DNA of 20,365 nt from JAKBCQ01 sp021807585 (GCA_027325115.1 DAHWFG010000485.1:1-20365), one strand, 5' to 3'. Shown: positions 1 to 8,219, counted from the stretch's first letter. Program-made: numbers and translations. Notes: generated from the sequence alone by a model not told the origin.

Positions 1-3
1 TTT

Positions 4-2100
4 ATGAGAGATCGACGATTGTTGTTCGCGTTCGCCTTCGCGGCGGCGTTGGGGGGCGGGATCGAGGCGGCGGCGGACGAGGGGATGTGGGTTTTTGACA
101 ATCTCCCGCTCGAGACGCTCAAGAAGAAGTACGGTTTCGAGCCCGACGACGCGTGGATTTCGCGGTTGCGGTCGAGCGCCGTGCGGTTCAACAACGGCGG
201 GTCGGGTTCGTTCATTTCGGCGGACGGCTTGATCATGACGAATCATCATGTCGGCGCCGATACGTTGGCGAAGATCAGTAACGAGAAAAAGGATTATTAT
301 CAAGAAGGCTTCCTGGCGCGGACGCTCGCCGAAGAGGTAAGGGCGCCCGATCTTGAACTCAACGTGCTCGTAAGCATTCAGGACGTGACCGATCGCGTGA
401 ACGCCGCGGTGAAGGAAGGGATGGACGACGCCGCGGCCGGCGCCGCGAAACGAGCCGCGATGGCCGAGATCGAGAAGGCCGCGACCGATAAGACGGGACA
501 CAGAAGCGACGTCGTCACGCTTTATCAAGGAGGCAAGTACTCGCTTTATCAATATAAGAAATATACAGATGTTCGCCTGGTGATGGCCCCCGAGTTCGAC
601 GTCGCGTTCTTCGGCGGCGATCCCGATAATTTCGAATATCCGCGCTATGATCTGGACATGTGCTTCTTCCGGGCGTACGAGAACGACAAGCCCGCGAAGG
701 TCGAGCATTATCTCAAATGGAGCCCCGCCGGTTCGAACGAGGGAGACCTGGTGTTCGTGGCGGGGCATCCCGGCAGGACGAGCCGTATGTTTACGTTGGC
801 GCATTTGCATTATTTGCGCGACGTCAACTTTCCCATGGTGCTCGAGGTGCTGTTCGATCGCGAGAAGTTTTTGCTCGATTACAGCAAGCGCGGCGAGGAG
901 CACGCGCGGCAGGCGAAGGAGGATTTGTTCGGCTATCAGAACAGCCGCAAGGCGCGGGTGGGAGGGCTCGAAGGACTTAAGAATGATGATTTCATGAAGC
1001 GAAAGGCACATGCCGAGTCCGATCTCCGCGCGCGGATCGATTCCGACCCGAAAAAGAAAGAGCTTTTCGCCGCGGCGTGGGGAAAAATCGCCGACGCCGA
1101 GAAGGCCGCCGCGAGCATCATCCATCCCAACGCGTTCCTGGAACGGGGTTTGGCGTTTGACAGCAAGCTCTTCGAGATCGCCCGAACGCTCGTTCGGATC
1201 GCCGAGGAGAAACCCAAACCGAACGCCGTACGGCTCCGCGAATACAACGATGCACGGCTTGAATCGCTCAAATTCGCGCTCTTCTCCGAAGCGCCGATTT
1301 ATCCCGAATTCGAGAAAGCCAAACTTGCTCATTCGCTGGAATACTGGCGCAAGCATGCGGGACCAAACGATCCGATCGTCGAGCGGGTGTTGCGAGAGCG
1401 ATCCCCCGAGGAGGTCGCCAAGTCGCTCGTCGACGGAAGCAAGCTCGCCGACGTCGCGATCCGTAAAAAGCTCTACGAGGGGGGGAAGGACGCGATCCTC
1501 GCCTGCGACGATCCGATGATCAAGCTGGCGCTCGCGATCGACGCCGACGCCCGCGCCGTGCGAAAAATCCGCGAAGACAAAGTCGAAGGAGTCGAGACCG
1601 CGCAATACGCGCTCATCGCCAAAGCGTTGTTCGAGGAGCTCAAGGAGTCGATCTACCCCGACGCCACGTTCACGCTTCGACTCGCTTTCGGAACGGTGAA
1701 AGGATATGAACAAAACGACAAGTTCATACCTCCTTACACGACAATGGGAGGCGCATTCGAGCACGCCGCGAGCCACGGCGACAAGCCGCCGTACCGACTG
1801 CCGCCGAGTTGGATCAAGGCGAAGGAGGAGAAAGCGTTTCGGCTCGATACTCCACTCAATTTCGTTTCCACCGCCGACATCATCGGCGGCAACTCGGGAA
1901 GCCCCGTCGTCAATCGAAACAACGAGGTCGTCGGGCTGATCTTCGACGGCAACATCCACTCGCTCGTGCTCGATTTTGGATATGAAGACAAGCTTGCACG
2001 AGCGGTTTCGGTCGATTCGCGGGCGATTCTCGAATCGCTCAAGTCGATTTACAAAGCCGACTCGCTGGCGCGCGAGATCGCCGAAGGTCGCCGGCCGTGA
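4..2100 (+). CDS. S46 family serine dipeptidyl-peptidase (DPP7/DPP11-like), exported
   Basis: Removes dipeptides from the N-terminus of peptides, acting in the periplasm or outside. The 698-residue product starts with a basic N-terminus and a hydrophobic Ala-rich stretch (about residues 5-24), a signal peptide. The S46 catalytic His lies in TNHHVG (His82). The GGDPDNFEYPRYDLD stretch (206-218) carries the probable catalytic Asp (D218 by family spacing), and GGNSGSP has the nucleophile Ser631. Length is typical of S46 (about 700). Eighteen residues after the Ser stands Gly649, in the place that distinguishes DPP7 (Gly, hydrophobic P1) from DPP11 (Arg, acidic P1), so I infer DPP7-like specificity. 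The usual Cys after the catalytic His (HHC) is Val here. Only three bases precede the ATG, so the ribosome site is not visible; the signal peptide supports the start. A strong hairpin follows. Confidence 0.93.
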   Translation: MRDRRLLFAFAFAAALGGGIEAAADEGMWVFDNLPLETLKKKYGFEPDDAWISRLRSSAVRFNNGGSGSFISADGLIMTNHHVGADTLAKISNEKKDYYQEGFLARTLAEEVRAPDLELNVLVSIQDVTDRVNAAVKEGMDDAAAGAAKRAAMAEIEKAATDKTGHRSDVVTLYQGGKYSLYQYKKYTDVRLVMAPEFDVAFFGGDPDNFEYPRYDLDMCFFRAYENDKPAKVEHYLKWSPAGSNEGDLVFVAGHPGRTSRMFTLAHLHYLRDVNFPMVLEVLFDREKFLLDYSKRGEEHARQAKEDLFGYQNSRKARVGGLEGLKNDDFMKRKAHAESDLRARIDSDPKKKELFAAAWGKIADAEKAAASIIHPNAFLERGLAFDSKLFEIARTLVRIAEEKPKPNAVRLREYNDARLESLKFALFSEAPIYPEFEKAKLAHSLEYWRKHAGPNDPIVERVLRERSPEEVAKSLVDGSKLADVAIRKKLYEGGKDAILACDDPMIKLALAIDADARAVRKIREDKVEGVETAQYALIAKALFEELKESIYPDATFTLRLAFGTVKGYEQNDKFIPPYTTMGGAFEHAASHGDKPPYRLPPSWIKAKEEKAFRLDTPLNFVSTADIIGGNSGSPVVNRNNEVVGLIFDGNIHSLVLDFGYEDKLARAVSVDSRAILESLKSIYKADSLAREIAEGRRP

Positions 2101-2107
2101 AGCCCAA

Positions 2108-2144
2108 GCCGCGCGATTCGATTCAAACGGTCGAATCGCGCGGC
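2108..2144 (+). terminator. 14-bp hairpin after the S46 peptidase gene
   Basis: A perfect 14-bp inverted repeat (2108-2121 with 2131-2144) encloses a 9-base loop (2122-2130), starting 8 bases after the TGA of the peptidase gene. It is GC-rich, but no T-run follows, so it is not a textbook intrinsic terminator. It may end transcription, stabilise the mRNA 3' end, or act from either strand. Confidence 0.5.
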
Positions 2145-2231
2145 GAGCTTGTAATATCAAGCGTATCCTTGCATGTTAATTTGTGTGATCGACGCGCCGG
2201 GATGATCGATTTTTCGTAGGGAGCGCGGCGC

Positions 2232-2723
2232 ATGCGTCTTTCCGGCCCGACGCGGTTTTCGATCGCTTCGCTGATGCTTCTTGTTCTGGCGTGCGGCGCC
2301 GCCGCGGCGCTTTATTTCAAAATGCTTAAATTGTTTGAGAACGCGGGGACGTACGCGATCGACGGCCCCGTTCTCTGCGTATTATGCATCGGTATAAACG
2401 CGATCGCGCTCGCGACGGCGCGAAGGCATAACGCTTACCAACTCTTAACGCAGATCACGATTGCGTGCGCCTTGCTTCTTTCAGACATTCACTTGCTTGA
2501 ATGGAAAACGCGTATTGTGCATTACGCAATACCGATCAATCTGTTCGCGCTTTTGGCGGCGCCGATCGTTTTGAGAAGATTGGGCCGAACGAAACGAAAA
2601 TCGACTCCCGCGCGTCGGTTCGCCAAAAGTGTGTATCGCGCCTACGCTCTGGCGGTGTTCAACCTCCTGATTCTCGGCGCCGAATTCGGCCTCAATACAA
2701 TAATATATTCAATTTATGAATGA
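2232..2723 (+). CDS. Small polytopic membrane protein of unknown function
   Basis: I do not recognise this 163-residue protein as a named family. The N-terminal TRFSIASLMLLVL stretch resembles short arginine/serine plus hydrophobic leaders common in planctomycete membrane proteins. Hydrophobic segments lie at about residues 9-30, 43-62, 72-90, 97-114 and 137-158, so four or five membrane spans are likely. A basic loop (RRLGRTKRKS, about 115-124) would face the cytoplasm by the positive-inside rule. A GGAG-type site (TAGGGAGC) sits just upstream of the ATG. It stands alone, 131 bases after the peptidase gene and 231 bases before the Hsp70 gene. No catalytic motif is seen. The 3' end is AT-richer than its surroundings. 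Confidence 0.75.
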   Translation: MRLSGPTRFSIASLMLLVLACGAAAALYFKMLKLFENAGTYAIDGPVLCVLCIGINAIALATARRHNAYQLLTQITIACALLLSDIHLLEWKTRIVHYAIPINLFALLAAPIVLRRLGRTKRKSTPARRFAKSVYRAYALAVFNLLILGAEFGLNTIIYSIYE

Positions 2724-2847
2724 TTACGGCGATTTTGGTTCTTGGTTGAGATGACGACCGTAGCGGCGGGGCGTCGCTTTCACATCGACTCGGTCGCAGA
2801 GAAAATAATGCCGCCGATCTTTTTGGTTCGACCGCGGTTCGACCCCT

Positions 2848-2877
2848 TTGAATTAGGCGTTCGCATCGCGTCATAAT
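2848..2877 (+). promoter_or_regulatory. Candidate sigma70-type promoter of the Hsp70 cluster
   Basis: TTGAAT (2848-2853) and CATAAT (2872-2877) are separated by 18 bases, upstream of the GTG of the first Hsp70 gene. The -10 matches TATAAT at five of six positions and the -35 matches TTGACA at four of six. A start near 2884 would give a leader of about 70 bases. This is a pattern match only; I saw no CIRCE-type inverted repeat in this leader. Confidence 0.35.
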
Positions 2878-2954
2878 GGGATGCACGGGTCGAGCCGGGC
2901 GTCGAGGTCGAGCGACGTCGGGCCGGCGTCGACCGATCCGCGAGGGGGTGCGTC

Positions 2955-4613
2955 GTGGGCGAGGCGTTGAAAAAGGTTTTCGGCATCGATTTGGGAACGA
3001 CGTATTCGGCGATCGCTTATGTCGACGAGCACGGTAAGCCGGTGATCGTGCCCAATCAGGAAAGCGAGCGAATCACCCCCTCGGTGGTGCTGTTTGACGG
3101 CGAGAGTGTGATCGTCGGCAATACCGCCAAGGAATCGTCGAAGGTCGAGCCCGATCGTGTCGTCTCGCGGATCAAGCAGCAGATGGGCGATCCGAATTAT
3201 CGGTTCGAGCACGACGGCAAGCCGTACACTCCCGAGGATATCTCGTCGTTCATCCTCCGCAAGGTTGTGGGAGACGCCGAGATTGCGCTCGGCGAGAAGA
3301 TCGAGGATGTTGTGATCACGTGTCCCGCGTATTTCGGCGCGCCCGAGCGCGAGGCGACGATGAACGCCGGCCGGCTCGCGGGGCTTAACGTTCGGTCGAT
3401 CCTCAACGAACCGACCGCCGCGGCGCTCGCGTACGGGCTTGAACAAGGCGAGGATCAGGTCGTACTTGTGTTCGATCTCGGCGGCGGGACGTTTGATATC
3501 ACGATGATTGAAATCAAAGAACGCTTGATCCGAGTGATTTGCACCGGCGGCGATCACCGCCTCGGCGGGACGCTTTGGGACGAGGCGATCGTGATGGAAT
3601 TGTCGCATCAATTCCAGGAGCAAACGGAATCGGCCGACGACCCGCTCGACGATCCCGAGGTTTTAAACGACCTGTACCTGCAAGCCGAACGCGGCAAGAA
3701 AACGCTCACCCAGCGCGATAAGGCGCCGTTCCGCGTGACGCACGCCGGCAAGCAGGCTCGGGTCGAACTCGATCGTCCCAAATTTGAAGAGCTGACGCGT
3801 CACCTGATCGATCGGACGATATCGCTCACGCGCGAGATGCTCGCCGACGCCGAGGCCAAGGGATACAAACATTATGATAAAGTTATATTAGTCGGCGGCG
3901 CGACGCGAATGCCGCAAATTCACGATCGGATCGTCGCCGAATTCGGCGTCGAGCCCGAGAGCTACGATCCCGACGAGGCGGTCGCGAAGGGGGCGGCGTT
4001 GTTCGGGCTCAAGGAATCGATCCAGGACGAGGTGCGCGAGGTTTTGGCCGACGCGAGGGGGGAGACGAACTCCGACCTTGTCGAGCTCGAACTTGTGACC
4101 GACGACGAAATGACCGAGGCGCTCGATCAGATCGAACGTTCGATCGGGCTGACTCTCACGGGTCCTGTTCGTGATCTTGTGCATACGCGAGTGATCAATG
4201 TTTTAAGCAAGAGCCTGGGGGTGATCGCCAAGAACGATCAGGGGAAAGATCTTGTTTATTATTTGCTCAATCGCAACAGCGAGGTTCCGCTTGAGAACAC
4301 GAGCGATTTTGGAACCGATCAGGCCGATCAGGAGGGAGTCGAGATCCGCGTGGTGGCGGGAGAACGCGACAGTACCGATCCCGCCGATTGCCTCAACATC
4401 GGCCTCGCGACGCTCAATCTGCCCGCTTCGCTGCCCGCGAACAGCCCGATCCGCGTGACGTATTCGATCAACCGCGACGGTCGATTGTCGGTGACGGCGA
4501 TCGATCTGACCGGCGGCGGCAAGATCGAAGTCGATTTTGAGACCGAGGCGGTGATGAAATCCGAAGAGATCGAGGAACGTTCGTCGGCGCTTCGCATGTT
4601 GAACGTTTCCTGA
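2955..4613 (+). CDS. Hsp70-family (DnaK-like) ATPase lacking the C-terminal lid
   Basis: Cytoplasmic ATP-dependent peptide clamp. The 552-residue protein has the Hsp70 nucleotide-binding domain (about 8-350): phosphate-1 loop IDLGTTYS (11-18), NEPTAAALAYG (151-161), phosphate-2 loop FDLGGGTFD (173-181) and adenosine loop ILVGGATRMP (311-320). The beta-type substrate domain runs from about 410 to 535, beginning LSKSLGV and containing the VTAIDLTG strand. Two differences from DnaK (about 640 residues) are visible. An acidic stretch of about 55 residues (351-405) sits where the short interdomain linker should be, and the helical lid is absent. The GTG start has a GAGGGGG site seven bases upstream. 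It is followed by a second Hsp70 gene in the same direction. It is not the housekeeping DnaK: no grpE or dnaJ is adjacent. The client is unknown. Confidence 0.92.
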   Translation: MGEALKKVFGIDLGTTYSAIAYVDEHGKPVIVPNQESERITPSVVLFDGESVIVGNTAKESSKVEPDRVVSRIKQQMGDPNYRFEHDGKPYTPEDISSFILRKVVGDAEIALGEKIEDVVITCPAYFGAPEREATMNAGRLAGLNVRSILNEPTAAALAYGLEQGEDQVVLVFDLGGGTFDITMIEIKERLIRVICTGGDHRLGGTLWDEAIVMELSHQFQEQTESADDPLDDPEVLNDLYLQAERGKKTLTQRDKAPFRVTHAGKQARVELDRPKFEELTRHLIDRTISLTREMLADAEAKGYKHYDKVILVGGATRMPQIHDRIVAEFGVEPESYDPDEAVAKGAALFGLKESIQDEVREVLADARGETNSDLVELELVTDDEMTEALDQIERSIGLTLTGPVRDLVHTRVINVLSKSLGVIAKNDQGKDLVYYLLNRNSEVPLENTSDFGTDQADQEGVEIRVVAGERDSTDPADCLNIGLATLNLPASLPANSPIRVTYSINRDGRLSVTAIDLTGGGKIEVDFETEAVMKSEEIEERSSALRMLNVS

Positions 4614-4641
4614 GCATTCGGTCGAACCGACTCGCGATCAG

Positions 4642-4667
4642 TCGCCGATACGCGATTGAATCGGCGA
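4642..4667 (+). terminator. 8-bp hairpin between the two Hsp70 genes
   Basis: TCGCCGAT (4642-4649) pairs with ATCGGCGA (4660-4667) around a 10-base loop, starting 28 bases after the first Hsp70 stop codon. It is followed by AT-rich sequence (4674-4702) without a clean T-run. It may be a weak terminator or attenuator, and the AT-rich stretch after it could carry a separate promoter for the second Hsp70 gene. Confidence 0.3.
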
Positions 4668-4730
4668 GATTCGGATTTAGTTACATTATATCATATTCAT
4701 TCAGGCGAGTCTAAATTCGGGGGATGCGCG

Positions 4731-6794
4731 ATGGCGGTAATGGTCGGGATCGATCTGGGGACGACGAATTCGGCGATCGCGCGGATCGACGAGCACGGTC
4801 GCCCCGTCGTGATTCCCAACCGCGAGGGGAAGAACATCACCCCTTCGGTGATCGCGTTCAGCGTCGATCCTCCCGCGGTCGGCGACGAGGCCAAAGAGCT
4901 GGCGCGGTTGGGGGGGGACGACATCGCTTCGTATTTTAAGCCGCGGATGGGTGACCCGCATTTTCTCCTCTCGTTCCATGGCCGTGATTACACCGCGACC
5001 GATCTTTCGGCGATTATCCTTAGGCGGCTCAAGGAAGACGCCGAGACGAGTTTGGGAGAGCCGATCGACTCCGCGGTGATCACGGTACCCGCGTATTTCG
5101 CCGACGCCCAGCGGACCGCGACGATCGAGGCGGGACGACGCGCGGGGTTGCGCGTTTCGCGGATCATCAACGAACCGACCGCCGCGGCGCTCGCCTACGG
5201 CGTTCAAAAAACATCCATTGACGAAAACATCCTCATTTATGATTTGGGAGGAGGGACGTTCGACGTCACGACGGCGCGGGTTTCTCCCGAGGCGATCGAA
5301 GTTCGATCGACCGCGGGGGATCACGACCTGGGGGGGAAGAACTGGGACGATCGGATCGCGATGTTTTTAAGCGAGCAATTCGCGGCGGACACCGGGATCG
5401 ACCCGCTCGACGACCCGATCGCACTCAATGAGGTTTTGGTGCGATCCGAACAAGCGAAGTGGACCCTCTCGGAACGGACCGCGACGCGCGTGACGCTTCA
5501 GCTTGGAACCGAACGCCGCACCTACGAATTGACTCGACCACAATTTGAAATCATGACATCTTCGCTATTGGATCGGACAAAACTTCTAACCGAGGAGGCG
5601 CTCGCCGCCGCGGGGTTGAAGTGGGGCGATCTCGCGGGGGTGTTGCTCGTCGGCGGGTCGACGCGGATGCCGATGGTGCGGTCGTTCGTGGCGCTGATGT
5701 CGGGCAAGCCGCCGCGGGTGGGGGTGAACGTCGACGAGGCGGTCGCGCTCGGCGCCGCGATCCAGGCCGCCCTCGAGATCGGGGGCGAACCCCGCGACGC
5801 GAGACCCAAATTCACCCTTGTCGGATCAAAACGTATCCACGACGTTATGTCTCATAGCTTGGGCGTCGTCGCCGAAAACCGCGACGGATCCGCTTATATT
5901 AACGATATTCTCATACCAAAGAATACTCCAATACCGACGAGTCGGTCGAAATCGTATTCGCATGAAACGCATCGGGGCGCGAGCCGCGAACTCGATCTGT
6001 TTCTGACGCAGGGGGAAAGTTCGGCGCCGCTCGATTGCTCGATCCTCGGCAAATACGTTTTCTCGGCGATCGAACCCACCGGCGAACGCGTGAATATTGA
6101 TGTCCAGATCTCTTATGACGATAACGGCGTCGTGAGGGTCAAGGCGATTCAGCGCGATACGGGCGCCGAGCTGCCGTACGAGGTCGTTCCCGTTCCCGAC
6201 GACGTGTCGTGGCTCGGTCGTCCTCCGGCGCACGGCGAGGAGCGAACTCCCCCTCCCATGCTTCGGATCTTTTTATTAATCGACGTCTCGTCGAGCATGT
6301 CGGGAGAGCCTCTTGAAGAGGCGCAGGCCGCCGCGCGCGAGTTCCTGGACAAGTGCGATTTCACCCGCGCCGAGGTCGGTCTGATCGCATTCTCGAACCT
6401 CGCCAATTTATCCGCCGATGCGAGCGACAACCCCCGTAAAGTTCAAGCGGCGATCGGCAGGCTTGAAGCCGACGGCACGACGAACCTCTCCAGTGCAATC
6501 GAAACGGCGCGAGAACGACTCGCCGCGTCGGATCGACGCAAATACATGGTAATATTAACCGACGGTTATCCTGATGCGCCGACCGCGGCGATCGATGAGG
6601 CGAAGCGGGCGCGCGACCTCGGGATCGAGATCGTCGCGATCGGCATGGGCGAGGCCGACGGCGAGTATCTGCGGAAGATCGCGAGCACCGACGAAGGATC
6701 GATCTTCGCGCATCAAGGCGAGCTCGTGGCGACCTTCGGACGGATCGCACGGGTCATCGCCGAAGGGGGCCGCGGATTGCGGAAATCGACGTGA
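4731..6794 (+). CDS. Hsp70-vWA fusion protein
   Basis: A 687-residue cytoplasmic protein joining an Hsp70 body to a von Willebrand factor A domain. Nucleotide domain, about 1-350: GIDLGTTNSA (6-15), NEPTAAALAYG (147-157), YDLGGGTFDVT (170-180) and LLVGGSTRMP (305-314). Beta substrate domain, about 370-485, from SHSLGVV to the VRVKAIQRDTG strand. The helical lid is replaced by a Pro-rich joint (505-509) and a vWA domain (about 510-680) with a complete metal-ion-dependent adhesion site: DVSSS (Asp518, Ser520, Ser522), TT at 583-584, and LTDG (Asp611). I infer ATP-controlled substrate binding coupled to Mg-dependent protein contacts. The ATG follows a GGGG-rich site. An in-frame TTG at 4656 would add 25 residues unlike any Hsp70 N-terminus, so I rejected it. 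The last codons overlap the next gene (GTGA), indicating translational coupling. Confidence 0.92.
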   Translation: MAVMVGIDLGTTNSAIARIDEHGRPVVIPNREGKNITPSVIAFSVDPPAVGDEAKELARLGGDDIASYFKPRMGDPHFLLSFHGRDYTATDLSAIILRRLKEDAETSLGEPIDSAVITVPAYFADAQRTATIEAGRRAGLRVSRIINEPTAAALAYGVQKTSIDENILIYDLGGGTFDVTTARVSPEAIEVRSTAGDHDLGGKNWDDRIAMFLSEQFAADTGIDPLDDPIALNEVLVRSEQAKWTLSERTATRVTLQLGTERRTYELTRPQFEIMTSSLLDRTKLLTEEALAAAGLKWGDLAGVLLVGGSTRMPMVRSFVALMSGKPPRVGVNVDEAVALGAAIQAALEIGGEPRDARPKFTLVGSKRIHDVMSHSLGVVAENRDGSAYINDILIPKNTPIPTSRSKSYSHETHRGASRELDLFLTQGESSAPLDCSILGKYVFSAIEPTGERVNIDVQISYDDNGVVRVKAIQRDTGAELPYEVVPVPDDVSWLGRPPAHGEERTPPPMLRIFLLIDVSSSMSGEPLEEAQAAAREFLDKCDFTRAEVGLIAFSNLANLSADASDNPRKVQAAIGRLEADGTTNLSSAIETARERLAASDRRKYMVILTDGYPDAPTAAIDEAKRARDLGIEIVAIGMGEADGEYLRKIASTDEGSIFAHQGELVATFGRIARVIAEGGRGLRKST

Positions 6795-7729
6795 ATCCCG
6801 CGTCCAATGCGACTCCCCAAACGAAACCGCGAACCAACCCCGCGACCAACGCCGTCGCTTCGTTGTCGCCCGCTTCACGCGCCAATTTCCGCCGCGCCTA
6901 CGGCATGGCGCTCGCCGGCGCGATCGGAGCTTTGCTCGGTCTGTTTTGGTATGTTGAACTCGTGCATACCAGTAATATTTGGGTGCGTGACTGTTGGGCG
7001 GGCGTCGCGATCGGCGGAGCGATCGGCTTCGTTTTGAACGCCGCCGAGCCGTTTCGCGACGGCGCCTGGCTTAAGCTCTCTCGCATGGGCACGTGGGGAG
7101 GGCTCGCGGGGGCGATCGGCGGAGCGATCGGTCTCTTGATCGGCGAGTTCGTCCTCGGCGGCCTGCGCGGCGGTCTCTTGGGTCGATCGATCTCGTGGAG
7201 CATCCTCGGCCTGGGAATCGGAATCAGCCAGGGGCTCGCTCATCGTTCGCTCCAGCGGCTGATTTTCGGCGTGCTCGGCGGAGCGACGGGAGGCTTTATC
7301 GGCGGATTCTTATTTGAATCGCTCCGGATCGCGCTCGCCGAACGGTTCGGATATGCGCTCAGCCAGGCGCTCGGGATCGTCGTCCTGGGCGCCGGTTTGG
7401 GGCTCTTCCTGGCGCTCGTCGAGCAGGCTTTGCGGCGCGCCTGGTTGCAGGTTCTTTCGGGGCGTCAGGAGGGACGGATCTTCTTGCTGACGAATCGATC
7501 GTCGACGATCGGCCTTGACGAGCGCGCCCATGTGGGGCTTTTCGGCGACGCCCAAATCGCACGTCGGCACGCCGAAATTATCGTCACCCCCTCGGGCTAC
7601 GCGCTCTGCAACCGCGACGCCAAAGCCCGTACAAGGATCAACGGCGCACCGGTTTCCGGCGAACGAATGCTCGCCGACGGCGATAAGATCGAATTCGGAG
7701 GAACGAGGCTCGTGTTCCACAGAAAATAA
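6791..7729 (+). CDS. Polytopic membrane protein with C-terminal FHA domain
   Basis: A 312-residue protein with a polar, Asn/Pro/Thr-rich N-terminus (1-33), a glycine-rich block of about five or six membrane helices (about 35-55, 68-85, 103-125, 133-150, 155-178, 188-212) with GxxxG-style packing motifs, and a forkhead-associated domain (about 228-309). FHA landmarks are STIG (238-241), RRHAEI (258-263), N274, RINGAPV (282-288) and DGDKIEFGGTRLVF. The domain lacks two usual phosphopeptide contacts: the Arg after the first Gly is Leu242, and the Ser of SRxH is Ala257. FHA domains bind phosphothreonine peptides or act as assembly modules; here the second role seems likelier. It starts with GTG inside the stop of the Hsp70-vWA gene (4-nt overlap), so the two are probably made together, and the FHA domain would face the cytoplasm. 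Confidence 0.85.
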   Translation: MNPASNATPQTKPRTNPATNAVASLSPASRANFRRAYGMALAGAIGALLGLFWYVELVHTSNIWVRDCWAGVAIGGAIGFVLNAAEPFRDGAWLKLSRMGTWGGLAGAIGGAIGLLIGEFVLGGLRGGLLGRSISWSILGLGIGISQGLAHRSLQRLIFGVLGGATGGFIGGFLFESLRIALAERFGYALSQALGIVVLGAGLGLFLALVEQALRRAWLQVLSGRQEGRIFLLTNRSSTIGLDERAHVGLFGDAQIARRHAEIIVTPSGYALCNRDAKARTRINGAPVSGERMLADGDKIEFGGTRLVFHRK

Positions 7730-7931
7730 TTAAATATTCATGCGTATTCTAGGTGATCCGTCGGCCGGAGACGTCTCTTTGGACCGGCAAATTAATATAA
7801 GAATTGATGTATTGCAAATCGGCGCAATCGCAACGGCGGTCCGGGTCGTTTCGCGTTCGACCTTGAACCGCGGGGGGTCGTTTGAGAAACTAATCCGTTC
7901 CCAAACGCGAACCAGGGGAGTCGATAAGACG

Positions 7932-8219
7932 ATGAGTTTAACCCGCGAGGAAGTCGCCCAGGTCGGCATGCTGGCGCGGCTCCGCTTGAGCGCCGAGAAT
8001 TTAGACATGTTCACTGGTCAGCTCAACCAGATCGTCGATTTTGTGGCGACGCTCGGCGAGCTCGACGTGACGGGGGTCGAGCCGTTGGCGCACGGAGTCG
8101 ACGTTCGGAACGTGTTTCGCGAAGACTTGGTCGGTCCTTCGTTGCCGCGCTCCGCGGCGCTCGCCAACGCTCCCAAAAAGAATTCCGAGGGGTTTCTCGT
8201 CCCCGCGGTGCTCGATTGA
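7932..8219 (+). CDS. gatC: Aspartyl/glutamyl-tRNA amidotransferase subunit C
   Basis: The small subunit that wraps around GatA and stabilises the GatCAB complex, which amidates Glu-tRNA(Gln) and Asp-tRNA(Asn). The 95-residue product matches the family's usual length and shows its signature: an N-terminal helix with LARLRLS, then FTGQLNQIVDFVATLGELDVTGVEPLAHGVDVRNVFRED, and the C-terminal LANAPK...GFLVPAVL tail. The ATG is preceded by AGGGGAG (about 7915-7920). The open frame extends to 7740, but the extra 64 residues are not part of the family. The 202 bases between the FHA gene and this start hold AT-rich patches that may contain the gat promoter; no element is convincing. gatA follows after 62 bases. 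Confidence 0.93.
   Translation: MSLTREEVAQVGMLARLRLSAENLDMFTGQLNQIVDFVATLGELDVTGVEPLAHGVDVRNVFREDLVGPSLPRSAALANAPKKNSEGFLVPAVLD

Noticed and set aside
2871..3623. Minus-strand open frame (250 residues) across the start of the first Hsp70 gene
   Set aside because: Low-complexity His/Arg/Asp-rich translation with no motif, fully overlapped by an unambiguous Hsp70.
4656..4730. Possible TTG start extending the Hsp70-vWA protein by 25 residues
   Set aside because: The added residues do not resemble an Hsp70 N-terminus, and the ATG at 4731 has its own G-rich ribosome site and places GIDLGTT correctly.
7740..7931. N-terminal extension of GatC by 64 residues
   Set aside because: GatC is about 95 residues; the extension has no family similarity and the ATG at 7932 has an AGGGGAG site.
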